NCBI GenBank assembly: GCA_965227255.1
Contig: CBDDFS010000006.1
Location: 62,001-126,000 of the forward strand
Source of the DNA: CBDDFS01 sp965227255
GTDB taxonomy: Bacteria; Bacteroidota; Bacteroidia; Flavobacteriales_E; Vicingaceae
Direction: 5' to 3'
DNA length: 64,000 nucleotides
Position numbers and translations under genes: made by a program. Below the pieces are notes generated by a model. It ran no database searches and was not told where the DNA came from. It saw only the letters and a program-made list of their open reading frames with translations. Positions within the stretch are counted from its first letter, which is position 1; each line of letters opens with the position of its first letter. Of this stretch, positions 51,198 to 60,714 are shown one piece after another.

Positions 51198-53671
51198 TAG
51201 AATCGAATTTCCAGTCTTACACGGACGCCAAAGGTAGCAATATTGGGGTGATCCAAATGAGTAAATCGCTGAAGCAGATCGACCCTGAAAATGGAAAAGA
51301 TATTTTCGATTCCCACAGACGCTTCCAGGTACGGATTGTTCTCAAGAGAATACATGTCATCCGGTAACAATAATACTTCGTTATGTTTCGCTTCATTCAG
51401 TCTACCCCAGGCAGAACGAACAGTTACTACTTCTCTCCACTTCAATCTTCTGAGCAAGGGAATTCGATTGAAGATCAATCCATCGAGGTGATGTGTCGCA
51501 TAAAGCTGAATATATTCGTCACTGGCAAATTCAAAAAAGTTCATGAGGTTGAATGCCTCATTATCATAGAACCATGATTCGTTACCCGGGTGCAATTCCA
51601 GCAGCGGATAGGCGAATGCGCCAAAATACTTTCCTCCTTCAAGACGCCAATCCACAAATCCCAGTGGCCCCAACTTCCATCTGTCCTTGACGGCCAATTT
51701 GAAAATATCATAATCAAATTGACTCCCATCAACACCGGAAATTCCTCTTCTGTATAATCCTTCAAAAATTGGGTATTCACTACCTAAGCTCACCCTTCTC
51801 AATCCACTTTGAATAAAGTTTTCCCGGTAAGCGAAGCGCACATAAAGATTAGCATTTGCATCTTTCAGGAAATCCTGTTGAACCTCCTGACCGGTTTCAT
51901 CAAGCGTTGTGAATTCAAGGGCACTACCTTCTGGTGGCACCATTTCTCTTAGCAGTGTAAAAATTCGAGTTGAAAAACCTCGAACCCATTCTCTTTCAAC
52001 GTAAATGTTCCACTCTTCCACATTTAAAAGCTTATTCCTCGGAATCCTTCTCAAGAAGGAAGAAAGAAAGTTATCTGTTGAAAAGGCATTATTTGATTGT
52101 CCCAGCTGTTCAAGGTCGTTTTTGTATGATACTCCGATCAATTGGCGACTCGGGTTCTCTGACAACATTGCATCGAAGCCTGCTCCGTATTTAAATCGCT
52201 GATCACCTGTTCCATATGCCACATGACCGAAGAATTGAATTTTCTCACTCCACTGCATGCTGGTTCGGAATCCCAATCTCAGACGGTGTTCCTCAATCGG
52301 GTTATAACTGTACATTTTGAAATAAGGGCCTAGTTCAAGGTTCTTCCCTACTTTCCGGTAACCGGAGACAACAAGATGAATGAAGTCGATTATGTTGTTG
52401 AAGGCCGGTAATTCCTGCAAACTATCGACCATTTCATAGATCTCGGCTTCGTTATCTTCCAATTCGACATGGCGATTCTCTTCCCAGAATTCCTCACTCT
52501 TTTCATCCGATCCGACCTCTACAACGATATCCTCAAAACCGTTGAAATAACTCATATCACGAGGTTGATTGATCACGAAGTCGCGATAGGTAGATGTTTT
52601 CCGACCATATATTCCCATGGCCTTGTCATTGAAATTGAAATCGACCACCAGATAATCCCTCGTAAGCATCCAATTCTCACCATCAATCTGAGAGAATTCC
52701 TGTGCTAATCTTAGGTCCCTTACATAGTTTATGTTGATCAATTCCGGCAGTTCTGCCTCAATTCTTTTAATGGCATAAGTTGTATCATGTACCCAGAAAT
52801 GGCCGTTGAGTACCGGATCCTGCTTTCTCTTTCCTTTGAAATCAAGGCGATAACACCACTGTGCGTCGATAAAAGCACTATCGACCAGATAATACTTGTA
52901 ATAGCGCTGTCCGTAATTGGACACCGGACTTACAAATTGTTTCTCAAGTATCTCAAGCTGATTCTCATAGATATTTATGTTCTGATACATATCACCTAGG
53001 AACTGGGAAATACTGTTATCAGGTAAACCGGACACCTTGGTGGCCTTGATCACTTCCTTCCTGTTCTTGGGATTCTTTCGATAGGCATATTGAGAAATAG
53101 ATTCCGTCATGAACATGGGCAGATAAGGTTTCTTATCCGTTGAATCCATATAATCAAAGACGAAGTCGAATTTTTTCATGATCCTTCTGTTCCTGAAATT
53201 TGAATCAATATTATTCAAGTCGAATTCCACCTTGTTATACACCTCATACTCATAAGCTGAAAACTTCTCTTTATTATTGGCCGCCTTGTTTTCTATAATT
53301 CGATCAAAGATGATATCGGCAGGATTGCCCTTATACTTGATCACAACCTCTTCCATCTCAATATTTCCGGATTCCAGATAAAAATTGATCGTCTGGCTTT
53401 CATCTTTCTTTACCTCTACCTTATTCTTCAAATAACCAACATAACTGGCGACAATAGTATCGGTGGCATAATAAGTACTGATATAAAATGAACCGTTGAT
53501 GTCGGAAGTCGTTCCAACTTTCGAATTGACAAAGGAAATGTTTACGAAAGGAAGTGTTTCTCCTGTAGCCTTATCATATACCTTCCCCCTGACCGTAGTT
53601 TTCTGAGCAACAGAAACACCGGCGAATAAGATGACCACAACGGTCAACATATATTTCCAGGAATTATTCAA
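51197..53671 (-). CDS. DUF5686 outer-membrane protein with CarboxypepD_reg-like domain
   Basis: 824 residues. Signal peptide, then a carboxypeptidase-regulatory-like domain (about 25-110: TTVRGKVYDKATGETLPFVNISFVNSKVGTTSDINGSF...), as in SusC-type N-termini. The rest is the DUF5686 region: a periplasmic part (YNKVEFDLNNID, KFDFVFDYMDSTDKKPYLPMF) and a C-terminal beta-barrel (HLDGLIFNRIPLLRRLKWREVVTVRSAWGRL, ending FGVRVRLEIRF with a terminal aromatic). It resembles OmpA/BamA-type barrels; the role is not known, and synteny with lptB hints at envelope assembly. Confidence 0.85.
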   Translation of the reverse strand: MNNSWKYMLTVVVILFAGVSVAQKTTVRGKVYDKATGETLPFVNISFVNSKVGTTSDINGSFYISTYYATDTIVASYVGYLKNKVEVKKDESQTINFYLESGNIEMEEVVIKYKGNPADIIFDRIIENKAANNKEKFSAYEYEVYNKVEFDLNNIDSNFRNRRIMKKFDFVFDYMDSTDKKPYLPMFMTESISQYAYRKNPKNRKEVIKATKVSGLPDNSISQFLGDMYQNINIYENQLEILEKQFVSPVSNYGQRYYKYYLVDSAFIDAQWCYRLDFKGKRKQDPVLNGHFWVHDTTYAIKRIEAELPELININYVRDLRLAQEFSQIDGENWMLTRDYLVVDFNFNDKAMGIYGRKTSTYRDFVINQPRDMSYFNGFEDIVVEVGSDEKSEEFWEENRHVELEDNEAEIYEMVDSLQELPAFNNIIDFIHLVVSGYRKVGKNLELGPYFKMYSYNPIEEHRLRLGFRTSMQWSEKIQFFGHVAYGTGDQRFKYGAGFDAMLSENPSRQLIGVSYKNDLEQLGQSNNAFSTDNFLSSFLRRIPRNKLLNVEEWNIYVEREWVRGFSTRIFTLLREMVPPEGSALEFTTLDETGQEVQQDFLKDANANLYVRFAYRENFIQSGLRRVSLGSEYPIFEGLYRRGISGVDGSQFDYDIFKLAVKDRWKLGPLGFVDWRLEGGKYFGAFAYPLLELHPGNESWFYDNEAFNLMNFFEFASDEYIQLYATHHLDGLIFNRIPLLRRLKWREVVTVRSAWGRLNEAKHNEVLLLPDDMYSLENNPYLEASVGIENIFSIFRVDLLQRFTHLDHPNIATFGVRVRLEIRF

Positions 53672-53681
53672 AACTTAGTCA

Positions 53682-54497
53682 TCAAGTGGTCTTGGACGAC
53701 TTCTCCTCTCTTTTAACGACCAATTTCGATATATAAATACTTATTTCATAGAGGAAAAGTATCGGAATTGACACAAGAATCTGGCTGGATACATCCGGAG
53801 GTGTGATGATCGCTGATAATATGAGCGTAACCACAATGGCATGTTTCCTGTATTTTTTCATGAATTCAGGTGTCAGAATACCCATTTTAGTCAAAAAATA
53901 GACCATCAACGGCAACTGAAAGATGATTCCACAGGCCAAAACGATGGTCGAAACCGTAGTTATATACGAATTCAGACTGATCTGGTTCTGAATTGATGCG
54001 CTAACTGTATAATTGCCAAGGAATTGTACTGATAATGGTGCGATAAGATAATAACCGAATAATACTCCCGTCAGAAATAGAAAGGAACCGGAAAACACCA
54101 CACCTCTCGCTGATGTTTTCTCTCCGGAAGTCAAGGCTGGCCTCACGAAGCTCCATACCTCCCATAAAATATATGGAAAGGAAGCGATAATTCCCACAAC
54201 CAGCGAAACGATCACATGGGTCATAAACTGACCGGACATGGAAATATTGATCAAATTGAATTTAATGTCGTTAAAGCAAAGTTTGTCTCCTAGTCCGAGA
54301 GAGTGTGAGAATCGACAAAAAAATTGGTAGGTGGTAAAGTCGCTCTTGCTCATGGTAAGAATCAATTGGTCAAATACAAAGGATTTACCAACGAAAGCCA
54401 GTCCACTGAACAAAATAAGGGCAATTGCTGCCCTGACTATATGCCATCTTAAAACCTCGAGATGTTCGAGGAAGGACATCTCTTCTTCTGCACTCAT
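53682..54497 (-). CDS. tatC: Sec-independent protein translocase TatC
   Basis: 271 residues, six membrane helices. The N-terminal signature is EMSFLEHLEVLRWHIVRAAIAL; FPYILWEVWSFVRPALTSGEKTSAR follows, and the late helix AIITPPDVSSQILVSIPILFLYEISI matches the conserved TatC segment. Receptor for twin-arginine signal peptides. TatA is not adjacent. A periplasmic insert of about 30 residues around 45-80 is longer than in E. coli. Confidence 0.95.
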   Translation of the reverse strand: MSAEEEMSFLEHLEVLRWHIVRAAIALILFSGLAFVGKSFVFDQLILTMSKSDFTTYQFFCRFSHSLGLGDKLCFNDIKFNLINISMSGQFMTHVIVSLVVGIIASFPYILWEVWSFVRPALTSGEKTSARGVVFSGSFLFLTGVLFGYYLIAPLSVQFLGNYTVSASIQNQISLNSYITTVSTIVLACGIIFQLPLMVYFLTKMGILTPEFMKKYRKHAIVVTLILSAIITPPDVSSQILVSIPILFLYEISIYISKLVVKREEKSSKTT

Positions 54498-54531
54498 ACA
54501 CTAATTCGCTTCAGCCTGCAAAGATAGGGCA

Positions 54532-55485
54532 TTAAGCTTTCAAATCTTTGTTTGATTCCATGTCGAACCACATGGCAAAAAGGGTGAATAAACTGGCACT
54601 CATAAATGAGAACATTGCTGCCAAAGCGTTGATAGAGGGAATATGACCTGATTCATACCACATATATCCCAATCTAACCGATAATCCTACAGTTAAAAAT
54701 GAAAATAGAAAACCCAGGAAGTAAAAGAAGACAAGCGGATGAAAGTCACGAATGATGTACTTTTCCTTCATTCTCCATAGAAATAATCGGAATAATAACC
54801 AGGGAATAGTGAAAATCACCTTTCCAATGCGAATTCCCGATTTCTCGCCAATATTATACACCGGGTTTATCGTCACATCTTTGACTTTGAAATTATAGAC
54901 GTTCAACCTGACCAACAGGTCGTTCGGTTGACCGTATCGCTTATACATTCGGTCCCAATCGATCGAATGAAGCGCCTTACTATTTATTGCTGTATATCCA
55001 CTTTGAGAGTCTGCGATATGCCAGTAACCTGAAGCGATCTTTGTCAAGAATGACAATACACTGTTTCCGAAATAGCGAATCTTGGGGATTTTTTGAAAGG
55101 CCTCACCCGTGAATAAGCGGTTACCTTTGGTATAGTCTGCTTCTTCTTTTAAAACAGGATTGACCACATCGGGAAAGTCTTTAACGTCCATTTGTCCGTC
55201 ACCGGCCATCACCACGGCCACGTCCATTCCATTATCCCTCGACCATTTATATCCTGATGCAATGGCCGCTCCGACACCTGCATTTCGTTCATGACGGATT
55301 AATACTACTCTATTGTTCTTTTGTGAAATTTCCTGAACAATTTCCACCGTTTTATCCTTGCTGACATCATCTATCACAACGATCTTGTCCACCATTTCAG
55401 GTATTCCATTAATGGTAGAAGCAATGTTTACTTCTTCATTGTAAGCAGGAATGACAACAGAGATTTTATTATCCATGGAAATCAA
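54532..55485 (-). CDS. Glycosyltransferase family 2 (polyprenol-sugar synthase-like)
   Basis: 317 residues (a Met at 55476, MDNKISVVIPAYNEE, is a likely alternative start). The GT-A domain has VVIPAYNEEVNIASTI, VVIDDVSKDKT and DVAVVMAGDGQMDVKDF, with DxD-like acidic residues. The C-terminal part (about 235-317) holds two to three membrane helices. This is the dolichol-phosphate-mannose-synthase-like layout that makes polyprenyl-phosphate sugars, which could feed the TMTC-like mannosyltransferase encoded at 58554. Divergent from the next gene. Confidence 0.88.
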   Translation of the reverse strand: MISMDNKISVVIPAYNEEVNIASTINGIPEMVDKIVVIDDVSKDKTVEIVQEISQKNNRVVLIRHERNAGVGAAIASGYKWSRDNGMDVAVVMAGDGQMDVKDFPDVVNPVLKEEADYTKGNRLFTGEAFQKIPKIRYFGNSVLSFLTKIASGYWHIADSQSGYTAINSKALHSIDWDRMYKRYGQPNDLLVRLNVYNFKVKDVTINPVYNIGEKSGIRIGKVIFTIPWLLFRLFLWRMKEKYIIRDFHPLVFFYFLGFLFSFLTVGLSVRLGYMWYESGHIPSINALAAMFSFMSASLFTLFAMWFDMESNKDLKA

Positions 55486-55540
55486 TAGTGATTTTTCTGC
55501 GTGTGAATTTATCTATTTTTACTTCGACTAAATAATATCC

Positions 55541-56713
55541 TTGAGTTTTAAAGAAAAGGTCACAGTCCTCACGACTTCCTATCCAATACAAGACATCACA
55601 GATGCCGGGCATTTTGTTGAGCAGGATTGTATTTCGCTCAATGATCTGGGGTATACAGTGAATGTAGTTTGCCCCGGCACTTCCAATTCATACGGAAAGG
55701 TCATTCAAAATGATATTCCTGTTCACAGATTCACCTATTACCTTCCTCGGAGCTTTCAAAAAGTAGCTTATGGAGATGGTATTCCGACGAACCTGAAGAG
55801 ATCCATTCTTGCCAAAATGGGCCTTCCTTTTTTCATGCTTTCCTTTTTTCTAAGAGCCAGTAAGAATTCTTCCGATTCAGATATTATTCATTGTCATTGG
55901 TTCATAGCCGGACTAATTGGTGCCATGATCAAAAGGAAAAACCAAAAGCTCATACTGACGATGCATCATGGCCATAAATCAAATGCCATTTTTCGGTGGA
56001 TATTGAAGAAGACCGATCTGCTGTTGAGCAATTCTAAATATACCGAAGAGAAAACATTGAACATCTATTCGGTCAAGGATCACCAGATCGCACCTATCTG
56101 CATCGATACAGAATTCTTCAAAGCCGACAACCAAGCAATTCAACCCAGTGAAAAAATAAAATTTTTATTTGTGGGTCGATTAATTCCGCTGAAGGGTGCA
56201 GACGTTCTCCTGAGAGCGTTCAAAAAACTCATTAATGAAGGACTTTCTTCTCATCTCACCATAATTGGTGAGGGGCCTGAACATGAAACTCTTCTGCAAT
56301 TGAGTAAAAATCTTGGAATTGAAAATTTTGTCGAATTCTCAGGATATCAGATAAGGAATAGATTGCCCGAAATTCTTAAATCGCATGACGTTTTAGTAGC
56401 TCCGTCAATCGAAACGACGGAAAATGAAACCGAAGGACTTGGCTTGACTTTGATTGAAGCCCAATCATGCGGATTACCCGTTATTGGTTCTAATATTGGA
56501 GGCATTCCAGATTTGATCGAAGACGGCCAAAATGGCTTCTTGTTCGAAGCGGGAAATGAAAATGAGCTTTTTGAAAAAATGCAGAAACTGGCTCAGGATA
56601 AAACTTTGAGGATTGAATTTGGAAAAAAGGGAAGGGAATTTGTGGTTGAGCATTATTCATCCGACGTTGGAAAAGCATTTCTTAAACAGGTTTATAGCGA
56701 ATTGAATGGATGA
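55541..56713 (+). CDS. Glycosyltransferase family 4
   Basis: 390 residues with a TTG start (no ATG nearby upstream of VTVLTTSYPIQ). GT-B fold: the N-terminal domain includes DAGHFVEQDCISLNDLGYTVNVVCPG, DIIHCHWFIAGLIGAMI and LILTMHHGHKSN. The C-terminal donor domain has FLFVGRLIPLKGADVLLRAFKKL, LTIIGEGPE and the E-x7-E motif region ETEGLGLTLIEAQSCGLPVIGSNIGGIPDLIEDGQNGFLF. It adds a sugar from an NDP donor to a surface polymer or lipid. Overlaps the sulfotransferase-like gene by 8 bp. Confidence 0.9.
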   Translation: MSFKEKVTVLTTSYPIQDITDAGHFVEQDCISLNDLGYTVNVVCPGTSNSYGKVIQNDIPVHRFTYYLPRSFQKVAYGDGIPTNLKRSILAKMGLPFFMLSFFLRASKNSSDSDIIHCHWFIAGLIGAMIKRKNQKLILTMHHGHKSNAIFRWILKKTDLLLSNSKYTEEKTLNIYSVKDHQIAPICIDTEFFKADNQAIQPSEKIKFLFVGRLIPLKGADVLLRAFKKLINEGLSSHLTIIGEGPEHETLLQLSKNLGIENFVEFSGYQIRNRLPEILKSHDVLVAPSIETTENETEGLGLTLIEAQSCGLPVIGSNIGGIPDLIEDGQNGFLFEAGNENELFEKMQKLAQDKTLRIEFGKKGREFVVEHYSSDVGKAFLKQVYSELNG

Positions 56714-57587
56714 TTTGAACAAAGACTTCGCATTTGTCATTTCTGCCGGCAGAACCGGCACGAAATTTCTCGGTGATACGCTCAAGCTGATGATTGATGA
56801 TGCATTTTGTGTTCACGAACCTGACATTCTTGAGACCAATGTCTCCAACAACATCAGAAAGATATCGACTTTTGGTATGAAGCATATGGTGACAGATCGC
56901 TTGCGAGGTAAAAGCGGAATCCGGAATTTATCTCAACAATTCATCTCAGGAAAATTGAATGAAAATGATGCTTGGCAAAAAATTGAAGAAAGCAGGCGAA
57001 AATATTGGACCTCACTCGATGAAAATCTGATCATAGAATCGTATTACGGTTGGTATGGCCTGCTACCCGTTTTGCAGAACAATATGCCAAAATCGAAAAT
57101 CGTAGTTATCGTGAGACATCCCGCAACCTGGATCAAATCGAACATGAATTGGGGAAGATTTTTTGGTAAAAAAGACATCCTCAACATTTTCGGACATGAA
57201 AGACTAAATCCAGAATTGGTCAATGACAAGGTAAATTCAGTAAAATGGAAGGACTTTGACCCTTTCGAAAAATTGTGCTGGACATGGAATACAATAAATG
57301 AACTTTTGACGAGAACAGCCGATGACAAGCAGATTATGATTCTGAGGTATGAAGATCTGTTCACGAGCGAAAAGAAGGAAGAAGTTTTGGATTCATTACT
57401 CACTCATGTGACCAGTTTTGGGGACAAGGCTTATGACTATAACTTGAAACCTGAATTGCTGAATCGAAAGATTCATGCTAGCCAGGACAATGAATTTCCT
57501 GATCCCGAGAATTGGGATGATAAAATGAAAGAAATCATGTACAAACACTGTCAGGTACTGATGGATAAATTTGGTTACAAAGAATAG
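56706..57587 (+). CDS. Sulfotransferase-like P-loop protein
   Basis: 293 residues. The N-terminal loop FVISAGRTGTKFLGDTLK is the PAPS 5'-phosphosulfate-binding signature of sulfotransferases. KSKIVVIVRHPATWIKSNMNWGRFFG matches the 3'-phosphate-binding RxPxxxxxS region, and ILRYEDLF is also typical. It probably sulfates a glycan made by the neighbouring glycosyltransferases. Sulfated surface sugars fit a marine habitat (inference). Confidence 0.82.
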   Translation: MDDLNKDFAFVISAGRTGTKFLGDTLKLMIDDAFCVHEPDILETNVSNNIRKISTFGMKHMVTDRLRGKSGIRNLSQQFISGKLNENDAWQKIEESRRKYWTSLDENLIIESYYGWYGLLPVLQNNMPKSKIVVIVRHPATWIKSNMNWGRFFGKKDILNIFGHERLNPELVNDKVNSVKWKDFDPFEKLCWTWNTINELLTRTADDKQIMILRYEDLFTSEKKEEVLDSLLTHVTSFGDKAYDYNLKPELLNRKIHASQDNEFPDPENWDDKMKEIMYKHCQVLMDKFGYKE

Positions 57588-57589
57588 TC

Positions 57590-58534
57590 TTGAACTACGT
57601 AAAGCGAATTATATACCTTCTCACCATTCTGGGTGCTGCCATCTATCTCTACTACAAATGGGATGACCTAGGTCGACTTCTGGACCTAAATATCTCAAGT
57701 ATTGTGATTCTGGTCATTGCAGCATTGGCACCCATATTCGTAAATGGTATTTATTTCTTCAAAGCCGTAAAAGAATATGATATCCGTCCGGGACTGAATG
57801 AAAGCATTGGTCTTACAGCCATCAACTCCATGTACGCTTATATCCTTCCCATTAAATCGGGATTGGTTGTCAGAGCTTATTATCTCAAAAGAAAATATGA
57901 TTTCTCCTATCCAGCCTATTTCTCTTTTCTGGCAGGGAATTATGTAATTGGTTTTGGCGTGGCATTCCTTGCAGCCTCTCTTTTATCTAGCTATTTCTGG
58001 ATGGAAGAAGAGCTTGATCTGACAAAAATGATATTGATCGTCTCCATATTGCCGGCCTATTTGATCGGCTTATACATACTGGATAAAATTGATATCCCCA
58101 TTGAAAAAATCAGATATAGTTTGCTTCGAAAAATAAAGGAAACGACATCCAGTATTCGAAAATTTAAAACCAATCGCAATCTGCTATTTCAAACTATCAT
58201 TGTTCAAGCCTCATTAATTTTTGTAAATGCTTTGCGACTCTATCTCGCCTTTGTATTACTTGGTTTTGAAGTTAGTGCCATACATGTTCTTACCGTTCAA
58301 ATCTTGCTCAACTTGTCACTGTTTGTATCCATAACTCCAGGGAATCTGGGCATACGGGAGGGCATCATCGCCTTTTCGGCGGGATTTTTATCACTGACTA
58401 CAGATGAGGCATTATTAATTGCTGTTGTGGACAGAGCCGCCATTTTAGTTGTGGTATTTTTGCTGGGATTAGTATATTCCCGAATTCTTTTAAAAAATGA
58501 TACACTACAGACTGAAGATATTAAGGAGGTCTGA
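57590..58534 (+). CDS. Lysylphosphatidylglycerol synthase-like (UPF0104) membrane protein
   Basis: 314 residues with a TTG start 3 bp after the previous stop. Seven or eight membrane helices. Family motifs: IGLTAINSMYAYILPIKSGLVVRAYYLKRKYDFSYPAYFSFLAGNYVIGF and VSITPGNLGIREGIIAFSAGFLSL. It is the integral domain shared with the MprF flippase, without the synthase domain, and so is probably a lipid or lipid-linked glycan flippase. Confidence 0.86.
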   Translation: MNYVKRIIYLLTILGAAIYLYYKWDDLGRLLDLNISSIVILVIAALAPIFVNGIYFFKAVKEYDIRPGLNESIGLTAINSMYAYILPIKSGLVVRAYYLKRKYDFSYPAYFSFLAGNYVIGFGVAFLAASLLSSYFWMEEELDLTKMILIVSILPAYLIGLYILDKIDIPIEKIRYSLLRKIKETTSSIRKFKTNRNLLFQTIIVQASLIFVNALRLYLAFVLLGFEVSAIHVLTVQILLNLSLFVSITPGNLGIREGIIAFSAGFLSLTTDEALLIAVVDRAAILVVVFLLGLVYSRILLKNDTLQTEDIKEV

Positions 58535-58553
58535 ATGAGTTTGAGCACAAAGC

Positions 58554-60581
58554 ATGGAAAACTGGTTGAATAAACTTAAGGACAGAAAAGTATTGTCAAT
58601 TCTCGCCGGGGTCTTCACTCTGGCTTTGTTGATCACTTACTCAAATCACTACAACAATGGTTTTCGTTTTGATGATTCTCATACCATTGTACAGAATGAG
58701 TACATCAAAGACCTCTCGTATTTTCCCTTGTATTTTACCGATATAAAAACATTCGGAACCATGCCAAACAATCGAGGGTACCGACCTATGGTGACCACGA
58801 TGAATGCCATTGATCATTGGCGTGGACGAGATGACACTCCTGGCAATGAAAAAGGCCGTCTTGATCCACGAAATTTCCACACACACATTATGTTCTGGTA
58901 CATATTTCAATGTGTGCTCTTATTCTTCATCTTCCGACACATCATGAATCTGGCTTTGCCATCAGAATGGAATGGCCTTGTAGCATTGATAGCCACTTCG
59001 TGGTATGCACTTCACACGGCAAATGCTGAAACCATCAATTACATTATTTCCCGTTCCGATTCCTTTTCAACATTTTGTATAGTCGCCTCTTTTGCTCTAT
59101 ACATAAACAAAACAGGTCGGAAATACTATCTCTATCTGATCACTTTTGTAATAGGAATGCTTACCAAAGAAGTAGGTATTGTATTTGTCGCCCTGCTTTT
59201 CTTCTATATTCTTTTATTCGAAAATGAAGTTTCACTGCCCGAATTCTTTCTATTTAAAAAAGAAAAGAGATCAAAGGTTGTGGATACTTTCAAGAAAGTC
59301 ATCATTCCAGGTTTAGTTGGCTTTTTGATGATCATGCTGTATTCAAGCGTCTCTTCCGGAATTGCCGGAAAAGTCGCGTCCAGATCAGCAGAAAGAAGAA
59401 TCGATTATTTCATGACCCAGGCCAATGTGATCAAGCATTATATTGAAAATTTCTTCCTGCCTTTAAATCTGAGCGCCGATCCTGACCTACCTTATCTAAG
59501 GTCTTTTCTTGATAGTCGGGTGATATTCGGATTGCTTGTCTTGATTGCACTTTTGATCATAGCCATCATTACATCTAAACAGAAAAAATACAGGCCTATT
59601 TCCTTCGGAATTATCTGGTTCTATGTTTCGTTGATGCCGACTTCGAGCATTCATCCACTGGGTCAGATAGCCAATGATCACCGGACCTTCTTGCCATATA
59701 TTGGCTTAATTATTTCCGTCACCTGGTGGATTTATCTTGTCATTAATAAGCAGAAAGAGAGAATTATAAAATCTCAGTACGGACCTGTGGCAATAAGTGT
59801 TCTAATAATTCTGTTTCTTGGAACTCATGCTTACGGAGCTCATCAGAGGAATGAGATTTGGGGTAATGCGGAAAAACTCTGGTACGACGTTACGGTGAAG
59901 AGTCCAAATAATGGAAGGGGTTTGATGAATTACGGCCTGACTCAAATGGAAAAAGGAAATTATCCTGAAGCCCACAAGTATTTTCAGAGAGCTCTTGAAA
60001 TTCTACCGCGGTATTCCTATTTGCACATCAATATGGGTATTCTGAAGAATGTAATGAAGGAAGAGAAAGTGGCTGAAGAGCATTTCCAGAAAGCATTGAG
60101 GTACGACCCCTCTAATCCGGAAGCATATAGATTCTATGCGAGATTCCTGCTCGAAAAAAACAGGGTTGAGGAAGCACGTAATATGATAGACCGCGGACTA
60201 CAAAAGAGTCCTCGTCATACCGGTTTGCTCAGGATGTCAAATAATGTCAAGTTGAGAAGTCAGACCAAAGAAGAAAGGCTGGCCAAACAATTGGAATTAG
60301 TAGAGAAAGAACCAAGCGTGGCAAATTACTTGAATCTGAGTTTGATGTACTACAAATTGGCTCAGTTTGAAAAAGTAATTGAAACCTGTAACAAGGTATT
60401 GGAAATGGATCCAGACAATATTCTGGCCTTGAATAATATCTGCATTTCAAATACGAAACTCGGAAAACAAGAAGAAGCCATAGCGGCCTGCGAAAAAGCC
60501 CTGGAAATCTCACCCAATTTTGAGCGAGCGAAGAATAATCTCGAAATTGCGAAGAACATGAATAATTCGGATAACAATTAA
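58554..60581 (+). CDS. TMTC-like O-mannosyltransferase with TPR repeats
   Basis: 675 residues. The N-terminal two-thirds have about ten membrane helices. The first luminal loop (NHYNNGFRFDDSHTIVQNEYI ... NRGYRPMV) contains the acidic DD motif of GT-C transferases and the RPM-type motif of TMTC proteins; SSIHPLGQIANDHRTFLPYIG is also typical. From about residue 455 onward there are five to six TPR repeats (NYPEAHKYFQRALEILPRYSYLHINMG, KVAEEHFQKALRYDPSNPEAYRFYA, KVIETCNKVLEMDPDNILALNN). It likely transfers a sugar from a polyprenyl carrier to exported proteins or glycans. Confidence 0.83.
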   Translation: MENWLNKLKDRKVLSILAGVFTLALLITYSNHYNNGFRFDDSHTIVQNEYIKDLSYFPLYFTDIKTFGTMPNNRGYRPMVTTMNAIDHWRGRDDTPGNEKGRLDPRNFHTHIMFWYIFQCVLLFFIFRHIMNLALPSEWNGLVALIATSWYALHTANAETINYIISRSDSFSTFCIVASFALYINKTGRKYYLYLITFVIGMLTKEVGIVFVALLFFYILLFENEVSLPEFFLFKKEKRSKVVDTFKKVIIPGLVGFLMIMLYSSVSSGIAGKVASRSAERRIDYFMTQANVIKHYIENFFLPLNLSADPDLPYLRSFLDSRVIFGLLVLIALLIIAIITSKQKKYRPISFGIIWFYVSLMPTSSIHPLGQIANDHRTFLPYIGLIISVTWWIYLVINKQKERIIKSQYGPVAISVLIILFLGTHAYGAHQRNEIWGNAEKLWYDVTVKSPNNGRGLMNYGLTQMEKGNYPEAHKYFQRALEILPRYSYLHINMGILKNVMKEEKVAEEHFQKALRYDPSNPEAYRFYARFLLEKNRVEEARNMIDRGLQKSPRHTGLLRMSNNVKLRSQTKEERLAKQLELVEKEPSVANYLNLSLMYYKLAQFEKVIETCNKVLEMDPDNILALNNICISNTKLGKQEEAIAACEKALEISPNFERAKNNLEIAKNMNNSDNN

Positions 60582-60714
60582 TCCGAAAGCCGCGTCAATA
60601 GTGCTCAATTCCTCTTTTAAATCCAGTTTAAATCTGCTTTACATTTAGGTTATTTTTAATTATTTTAAACGAGGAATTATTGTATATTGTACATACAATT
60701 CAAAGACATTTTAG

